Assembly: GCA_947567585.1 (NCBI GenBank)
Contig: CANONE010000072.1
Location: 1 to 10,047, forward strand
DNA from: an uncultured Clostridia bacterium
GTDB taxonomy: Bacteria; Bacillota; Clostridia; Oscillospirales; Acutalibacteraceae
DNA length: 10,047 nucleotides
Direction of reading: 5' to 3'
In this document: piece by piece, positions 6,010 to 10,047 of the stretch
How positions within the stretch are numbered: the first letter of the stretch is position 1
How the letters are laid out: each line of letters opens with the position of its first letter
Notes under the pieces: model-generated
What the model saw: the letters and a program-made list of their open reading frames with translations, nothing else
Database searches by the model: none
Told to the model about the DNA's origin: nothing
Position numbers and translations under genes: made by a program

Positions 6010-7677
6010 TCACTGTTCCCAATCAGGCTGGCTCAGCTTCTGGTAGAGGACGCCGTTATAGTACCGGTCTTCCCGCCATTCCCCATCAAAGACCACGCCG
6101 CCGTTTTCATCAAATTCCGTGCCGTGGCCATGCCGTTTGCCGTCCTTCCAACCGCCATAATAGAGAAGGCGGCCCTCCCTGTCAAAGGCGGAGCCAAGAC
6201 CGGTAGCCTCTCCGCCGGACCATTGGCCCACAAACACCGTGCCGTCCTGGCCGTTGACCACCACGCCGGCCCCTTCCTTTTTCCCGTTTTCAAAGCGGCC
6301 GCTGTACCGCAGGTTTCCCCGGCCGTCAAAGAGACTGACCAAGCCCTCCGGCTGGCCCTCCTTCCAGTTGGCCACATGCATGGCGTGGTCCGAATCCCGA
6401 AAAGACACGCCGGGCCCGTTGCGCTGGTCGTTTTCCCAAAAACCGGCGTAGCACAGGCTGCCGTCCTTGTAATAATAGGCGCCAAATCCATGACGCTGGC
6501 CGTCCAGATAATCCCCCTCATAGGAGGTGCGCCCCCCCGGCTGGATCATCCTTCCCTTGCCGGTGGCCTTGCCGTCCCGAATATCTCCCTGATAGCCGGC
6601 GGGCACAGGCATAGCGGCCAGGGGCTTGGGAGAGGGCAGGTCTGTAGAGATGCCTTCGGCCAGCTCCTGCAAAATTTCCTCTGGGATGTCCTTGCCGTCC
6701 TCCTGGACAGGGGTCCCAGAGGCTTTCTCTTCCAATGGGGAAGCTTCCCCGGTGGACAGGTCCTCCCCTGGGGTCTCCATCTCCATCTGGTTTTCACAGG
6801 GGGCTTCATCCAGCTCAGGCGGATCAAAAGCGGGTAGATCTTCCACCAGCGCGCCGCCAAAGGCGGGGGAGGATTCCCCGGAGGCGGGTTCCGGCTTGCT
6901 TTCCTCTTTGGAATCCTCCGGTTCCATAGCGGGCGCGGGTTCAATCTTTGCGTACTCCTCCAAACTGGTGAAGCTGACGGCCGCGTCCTCATCCTCGCTG
7001 ACCAGCTCGCCCTCCTTGATTTCCCAGGCGGGCATCAATACCATAGTGCCGCCGCCAGCCTCTTCCTGCGCTTTTTCCCGAAGAGCGGCCTGAGATTTGG
7101 AACAGCAGCAGAGCTCCCCGGTTGTGGTCAGCAGCACCAGAAGGGGCTGGCCCAGCTGGGCGTCTATCAGGTTCTGTTCGGCGGTACCGGAGCTATAAGG
7201 AGCGCCGTACAGCTGGCAGGCCCGATAGGCGCTTTTTTCCTGGTCCCAATCCTGCCGTTCAATCAAGCCGGGGCCCTGGCTTTGGGAGAAGACGACCCGG
7301 GCCACGGTAGAGTCCCAGGGCTCATAATATTCGCTTTTTAACCAGGCGTGGCGCTTGTCGAAGTAGGTCCGGCTGACTATCGCCCCGCGAAAGTCCCGAA
7401 CGGCCAGCAGCCAGCCGTTCTCCCGGCCAAAAGCCTCTTCCAGCACCACGCTGCCCCCGGAAGCCCCGGTGACTGTTTTTTTCCAGTAAAAGCTCCGGCG
7501 GGAAAGCTTGCCCGCCAATTTCCCGGAAAACCCCTTTACCAGATGGGACCTTCCGGCCCGGACCGCTTTGCCGCCCTGTAAAAAATATTCCCGCCGCAGC
7601 AGGGCCAGCTCGCCATGCAGGGCCTCCATACCGTCCCGCAAAGGAAAGCAGACCCAGCAGATCTCACAGTTATTCAT
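6010..7677 (-). CDS. MORN-repeat protein with novel N-terminal domain
   Basis: This 555-residue protein has no signal peptide or membrane segment, so it is probably cytosolic. Residues 1-215 form a domain I do not recognise. It has a C-x2-C-x2-C start (C4, C7, C10), a strand-rich middle with aromatic motifs (TYFDKRHAWLKSEYYEPWD, 104-122), and a CCC run at 190-192. Residues 220-355 are an acidic Pro/Glu/Ser-rich, probably disordered linker. Residues 362-546 hold about eight MORN repeats at roughly 24-residue spacing, for example YEGDYLDGQRHGFG (386-399) and YGGWKDGKRHGHG (507-519). MORN arrays form an elongated beta-sheet and are thought to mediate protein or lipid contacts. The function is unknown. 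AGGGAG lies seven bases before the ATG. It has its own strong promoter and lies 105 bases upstream of the D-amino-acid operon on the same strand. Confidence 0.85.
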   Translation of the reverse strand: MNNCEICWVCFPLRDGMEALHGELALLRREYFLQGGKAVRAGRSHLVKGFSGKLAGKLSRRSFYWKKTVTGASGGSVVLEEAFGRENGWLLAVRDFRGAIVSRTYFDKRHAWLKSEYYEPWDSTVARVVFSQSQGPGLIERQDWDQEKSAYRACQLYGAPYSSGTAEQNLIDAQLGQPLLVLLTTTGELCCCSKSQAALREKAQEEAGGGTMVLMPAWEIKEGELVSEDEDAAVSFTSLEEYAKIEPAPAMEPEDSKEESKPEPASGESSPAFGGALVEDLPAFDPPELDEAPCENQMEMETPGEDLSTGEASPLEEKASGTPVQEDGKDIPEEILQELAEGISTDLPSPKPLAAMPVPAGYQGDIRDGKATGKGRMIQPGGRTSYEGDYLDGQRHGFGAYYYKDGSLCYAGFWENDQRNGPGVSFRDSDHAMHVANWKEGQPEGLVSLFDGRGNLRYSGRFENGKKEGAGVVVNGQDGTVFVGQWSGGEATGLGSAFDREGRLLYYGGWKDGKRHGHGTEFDENGGVVFDGEWREDRYYNGVLYQKLSQPDWEQ

Positions 7678-7745
7678 ACCCTATCTCCCTTTTTCTCCAT
7701 ATCCTCTCGCCCTTTTGGGGAACTCCGAATGCGTGCTTTGCGGAT

Positions 7746-7774
7746 ATTATAGCACAGCGTTTTCTCTTTCACAA
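7746..7774 (-). promoter_or_regulatory. promoter of the MORN-repeat gene
   Basis: On the minus strand, TTGTGA (7774-7769) is followed after exactly 17 bases by TATAAT (7751-7746). A TGC directly before it makes an extended -10. The start point would be near 7739, about 60 bases before the ATG at 7677. This looks like a housekeeping sigma-A promoter. Confidence 0.75.
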
Positions 7775-7860
7775 CCGCCTTGTGGCAAAAAGCGGAAAAA
7801 GATAGATTTTACGCCGGCTGCGGCCAGCCGCGCAATAAACGGGACGCGCCCGGTTCAGAA

Positions 7861-7896
7861 TCTTTTGTGAAAGTTTCCAATCTTTCCGTCAAAAGA
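7861..7896. repeat. imperfect palindrome between divergent promoters
   Basis: TCTTTTG (7861-7867) pairs with CAAAAGA (7890-7896), and inside it GAAAG (7869-7873) pairs with CTTTC (7882-7886). This gives twelve base pairs with a small asymmetric bulge. It ends 17 bases upstream of the chemoreceptor -35 box. No T-run follows on either strand, so an operator site is more likely than a terminator. This is inferred from position only. Confidence 0.4.
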
Positions 7897-7913
7897 GGAC
7901 TGATTTATTTTCG

Positions 7914-7942
7914 TTGCATTTCCAAGCCATATGGTGTATAAT
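7914..7942 (+). promoter_or_regulatory. promoter of the chemoreceptor gene
   Basis: TTGCAT (7914-7919) and a perfect TATAAT (7937-7942) are separated by exactly 17 bases. The start point is expected near 7949, giving a leader of about 130 bases. The -35 box is a weak match and the -10 box is excellent, as for a sigma-A promoter. No obvious flagellar-type (sigma-D) promoter was seen. Confidence 0.65.
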
Positions 7943-7948
7943 ATTAAA

Positions 7949-8078
7949 AAGCCACCGTGCCTTTTCAGGTTCTGGCTTCCAAAGCGGAGGCGGCCGTTTC
8001 AGGACGGCCCTTTGTATGAATAGGGGAAGGATCTTTGGGAAAGCGGGGCTCATCACAGAATGGGAAAGGATATGCGTT
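7949..8078 (+). promoter_or_regulatory. structured 5' leader of the chemoreceptor
   Basis: The predicted transcript begins with AAGCCA (7949-7954), which pairs with TGGCTT (7973-7978) around an inner GCCT/AGGT stem. A second hairpin, GGCCGT (7992-7997) with ACGGCC (8004-8009), has a six-base loop. The remainder is purine-rich. I do not recognise a known riboswitch class, and the c-di-GMP-I (GEMM) core is not visible. A regulatory role is possible but unproven. Confidence 0.35.
8065..8070 (+). promoter_or_regulatory. ribosome binding site fixing the chemoreceptor start
   Basis: AAAGGA lies eight bases before ATG 8079. Earlier in-frame ATGs at 7914 and 8016 have no comparable site, and the first overlaps the promoter. 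The protein therefore starts at 8079. Confidence 0.75.
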
Positions 8079-9740
8079 ATGCGAAAGAGTATCAAAAAAA
8101 TGGTCTGGATCCGGGTGGCGGCGGCGCTTGCCTCCACACTGCTGTTCAGCTTTATGATCACCTTTAACATTTTCCGGATTGAAGCCAACGAGACCGCTTC
8201 CTCTCAGGCCGCCGCTTTGCTGGACAGAGCGCAAAAGGCGGAGACCGCCCATTACAAGTGGTCCGCGAACCTGAGCAACGCCCTGTATGCCGGGACGGAC
8301 TTTACAGGCAGCATTGACCCTACTACCTGCGTGCTGGGCCAATGGCTCTATGGAGAGAGCGGCACGGAGGATCAAGAGGTACTGGCCCTGCGGGACCAGA
8401 TGGAGCCGTTGCACAAGGAGCTGCACGCGTCGGCTACATACGTTCTGGAGCTGCTCAAGGAGGATCCCGCGGCGGCCCAGGCGTATTATCAGGAGACGAT
8501 TCAATCCAACCTGACCACTTTGGTAGGGATAGTGGACCAGGTGGTGGAACGGGGCTCGGCCATCAGCGCGGAGAACCAGGAGAAGCTGGAGACCACCATT
8601 TTGATTATGCACCTGACCTCTTTGGTGTGCCTGATTTTGGCTTTGGTGTGCCTGATGAGCCTGGTGCTGTACGTGCTTCACAATGTGGTGCGGCCTATTA
8701 TACACATTACCGAGAGCAGCAAGCCCATCCAAGAGGGGCAGCTTGCTTTTGACTTGGCCTATCAGTCCCAGGATGAACTGGGAGATCTGGCCAAGACCCT
8801 GCGGGAGTCCATGGGGCTGATTCATGGATATGTGGCGGACATCAACCGCATGATGAGCGAGCTTTCCCAAGGAAACTTTGACATCCGCACAGCCACGGCT
8901 TACATTGGAGACTTCCACACCATTGAGACCTCTGTGGACAGCTTGACCGCCACCTTGTCTCAATCTTTGGACAGGATCAGTCAGGCGGAGCAGCATATTT
9001 CCGGCAATGCGGAGCAGCTTTCCAGCAGTTCTCAGTCTTTGGCCCAGGGCGCTACAGAGCAGGCCAGTTCCGTAGAAGAGATGCACGCGACTTTGGACGA
9101 TATTTCCAGAAGCGCCGGGGAGAACGTGAAGACGGCGGGGGCCGCCCAGGAGCATGCCCGGCTTACCGGGGAGCAGGTTGCCACCAGTGGAAAGCTGATG
9201 GAGGAGATGGTTTCCGCCATGGCGCAGATCAGCGACACCTCCCAGCAGATTGGGCAGATTATTTCTACTATTGAGAATATCGCGTTTCAGACAAATATTT
9301 TGGCGCTCAATGCCGCTGTAGAGGCGGCCCGTGCTGGTACTGCCGGGAAGGGCTTTGCGGTGGTGGCGGACGAGGTCCGGAGTTTGGCCGCCCAGTCCGA
9401 CCAGGCGGCTAAGGCTACCAAGGAGTTGATTGAAAACTCCGTGGAGGCCACCCGGCAGGGGAGCCGTATTGTGGGCGAAGTCTCCCAGGCCCTGCACCAA
9501 ACCATGGACCTGGTTTCCCAATCCAACGAGGACATCAGCACCATTGCGGAAGCGGTTCGCGGGGAGGCGGAATCCATTATGCAGGTGACGGAAGGCGTGG
9601 GACAGATTTCTTCCGTTATTCAAATGAACTCTGCCAGCAGCGAAGAGTCCGCGGCGGTAAGCGCGGAGCTGTTTGATCAGGTACGGCTGCTGCAGGAGGA
9701 AACTAGGAAGTTTAACCTAAAGCACGACAGCCGTTTCTAA
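8079..9740 (+). CDS. methyl-accepting chemotaxis protein with extracellular zinc-binding CZB-like domain
   Basis: This is a 553-residue transmembrane chemoreceptor. A basic start precedes membrane segment 1 (about 9-31). The extracellular region (32-172) carries the CZB zinc-ligand pattern: H58-x2-W61, C84 in CVLGQWL, and H112 and H116 in LHKELH. Membrane segment 2 (about 174-199) is followed by HAMP-like helices (about 200-295) and the long signalling coiled coil. The hairpin tip at about 398-435 includes IENIAFQTNILALNAAVEAARAG and KGFAVVADEVRSLAAQS, the most conserved chemoreceptor segment, which contacts CheA/CheW. No C-terminal CheR-tether pentapeptide is seen. CZB domains bind zinc through three His and one Cys, and some sense zinc or hypochlorous acid at the Cys. 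Most characterised ones are cytoplasmic, so the extracellular position here is unusual. No chemotaxis or flagellar genes lie nearby; orphan receptors are common. Confidence 0.92.
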   Translation: MRKSIKKMVWIRVAAALASTLLFSFMITFNIFRIEANETASSQAAALLDRAQKAETAHYKWSANLSNALYAGTDFTGSIDPTTCVLGQWLYGESGTEDQEVLALRDQMEPLHKELHASATYVLELLKEDPAAAQAYYQETIQSNLTTLVGIVDQVVERGSAISAENQEKLETTILIMHLTSLVCLILALVCLMSLVLYVLHNVVRPIIHITESSKPIQEGQLAFDLAYQSQDELGDLAKTLRESMGLIHGYVADINRMMSELSQGNFDIRTATAYIGDFHTIETSVDSLTATLSQSLDRISQAEQHISGNAEQLSSSSQSLAQGATEQASSVEEMHATLDDISRSAGENVKTAGAAQEHARLTGEQVATSGKLMEEMVSAMAQISDTSQQIGQIISTIENIAFQTNILALNAAVEAARAGTAGKGFAVVADEVRSLAAQSDQAAKATKELIENSVEATRQGSRIVGEVSQALHQTMDLVSQSNEDISTIAEAVRGEAESIMQVTEGVGQISSVIQMNSASSEESAAVSAELFDQVRLLQEETRKFNLKHDSRF

Positions 9741-9746
9741 ACCAGA

Positions 9747-9791
9747 TTTTGGCTATTCCAGAAAATTCCCGAAACAAGTTGCCGGCCAAAA
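9747..9791. repeat. short inverted repeat after the chemoreceptor
   Basis: TTTTGGC (9747-9753) is matched by GCCAAAA (9785-9791), seven perfect base pairs with a 31-base gap. It lies between the chemoreceptor stop and the terminator. It could shape the transcript's 3' end or be chance. Confidence 0.25.
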
Positions 9792-9819
9792 GATAAGTCA
9801 GTTCATAACAGAAAAAAGG

Positions 9820-9855
9820 AAATGCGCCCCAGGAATTTTCCTGGGAGCGCATTTT
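9820..9855. terminator. two-way intrinsic terminator
   Basis: AAATGCGC (9820-9827) and CCCAGG (9828-9833) pair with CCTGGG (9840-9845) and GCGCATTT (9847-9854). That is fourteen base pairs with one bulged A and a six-base loop. Four T's follow on the plus strand. On the minus strand the stem is followed by a TTTCCTTTTTT run. It ends the chemoreceptor transcript and is well placed to end a gene entering from the right. Confidence 0.85.
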
Positions 9856-9906
9856 CATAAGTACCATATAAATTAGGAAAACCGCAAATATAAGGGCCTT
9901 CGGAAC

Positions 9907-10047
9907 CTACATCCACAAAAAATTAATTACAGCTATCACATTACGCAAAAAGCCGTCCGGCATGAATGGACGGTGGCCGTAAAACAGTATTTCTGAAAAA
10001 TCAGGAAGGCAGTACTGTGATAGCAAATCGAATCTTTGAAACTGTGA
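9907..10047 (-). CDS. possible 3' end of an unrecognised gene (partial, runs off window)
   Basis: A minus-strand frame is open from the window edge for 46 codons and ends in TAG (9909-9907). The segment includes FYGHRPFMPDGFLRN (about residues 22-36) and ends in a hydrophobic tail (VIAVINFLWM). The stop is about 50 bases from a terminator with a good minus-strand T-run, as expected for a gene convergent with the chemoreceptor. I do not recognise the family. Codon use is more AT-rich than in the neighbours. The same DNA contains several inverted repeats, so this may be non-coding and open by chance. Confidence 0.3.
   Translation of the reverse strand, partial: SQFQRFDLLSQYCLPDFSEILFYGHRPFMPDGFLRNVIAVINFLWM
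9932..10024. other. nested inverted-repeat element (possible structured RNA or small repeat element)
   Basis: GCTATCACA (9932-9940) pairs perfectly with TGTGATAGC (10016-10024) and encloses two further arms. Arm A is TTACG (9941-9945) with CGTAA (9978-9982), continued by CCGTCC (9953-9958) with GGACGG (9968-9973). Arm B is TTTCTGA (9990-9996) with TCAGGAA (10001-10007) around AAAA, with one G-T pair. Drawn out, this is a three-way junction of about 93 bases. ACAGTA (9984-9989) could also pair with TACTGT (10013-10018), competing with the outer stem for three bases. It matches no RNA family I know. A small non-autonomous repeat element is an alternative. Confidence 0.4.

Noticed and set aside
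5581..6837. 418-codon plus-strand open frame spanning two minus-strand genes
   Set aside because: It crosses the intergenic gap and the promoter of the D-amino-acid operon and runs antisense to the MORN repeats. There is no ribosome site or family motif.
7914..8078. 55-residue N-terminal extension of the chemoreceptor
   Set aside because: The first ATG overlaps the -35 box and would lie upstream of the transcript start. AAAGGA and the membrane anchor place the start at 8079.
7949..8078. c-di-GMP-I (GEMM) riboswitch in the chemoreceptor leader
   Set aside because: The conserved core sequences and the tetraloop-receptor arrangement are not present; only two simple hairpins are seen.
7965..9623. 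552-codon open frame on the minus strand across the chemoreceptor gene
   Set aside because: It is a long antisense frame caused by GC-rich codon bias. Its protein is rich in Gly, Leu, His, Gln and Arg with no family motif, whereas the plus-strand frame is an unmistakable chemoreceptor.
1..10047. CRISPR array, tRNA, rRNA, integrase or full insertion sequence
   Set aside because: There are no regularly spaced direct repeats, no cloverleaf ending in CCA, no rRNA-like stretch and no transposase or recombinase motifs in any confident gene.

Overview
The window looks like chromosomal DNA of a GC-rich anaerobic Firmicute, most plausibly of the Oscillospiraceae (Flavonifractor/Lawsonibacter/Oscillibacter type). 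Four things suggest this: strong AGGAGG-type ribosome sites, Gram-positive TTGnnn/TATAAT promoters, a membrane-anchored AraC regulator with an extracellular sensor of the kind common in Clostridia and Bacilli, and a cytosolic MORN-repeat protein. This placement is inferred from style, not from a marker gene.

Layout. (1) Positions 1-83 are a purine-rich, AT-rich leader, perhaps with the last codons of an upstream gene. (2) Positions 90-2465 (+) encode a membrane-bound AraC-type regulator, followed by a possible scrap of an aldo/keto reductase gene overlapping its stop codon. (3) A two-way terminator (2661-2696) separates it from a convergent three-gene minus-strand operon (5904 to 2708). In transcription order this encodes a fold-type III PLP enzyme of the D-serine dehydratase/D-threonine aldolase family, an N-acyl-D-amino-acid deacylase and a RidA-family enamine/imine deaminase. 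(4) Upstream of it, on the same strand, is a MORN-repeat protein with its own good promoter (6010-7677). (5) A 401-base divergent intergenic region carries that promoter and a second one for a chemoreceptor (8079-9740, +). The chemoreceptor's ligand domain is a zinc-binding CZB domain placed outside the membrane. (6) After a second two-way terminator (9820-9855), the last 190 bases hold a nested set of inverted repeats and an open minus-strand frame running off the window end.

How the genes work together. The three-gene operon reads as one catabolic route. The deacylase frees D-amino acids from N-acyl-D-amino acids. The PLP enzyme, if it is a dehydratase as its His-X-Cys metal pair suggests, turns D-serine or D-threonine into an enamine/imine. 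RidA hydrolyses that reactive intermediate to a 2-oxo acid and ammonia. No transporter or racemase for the pathway lies in the window. The AraC regulator, the MORN protein and the chemoreceptor have no demonstrated link to it. The novelty candidates are the extracellular CZB receptor, the MORN protein with an N-terminal Cys cluster, the RidA-coupled D-amino-acid operon, and the folded element at the right edge.
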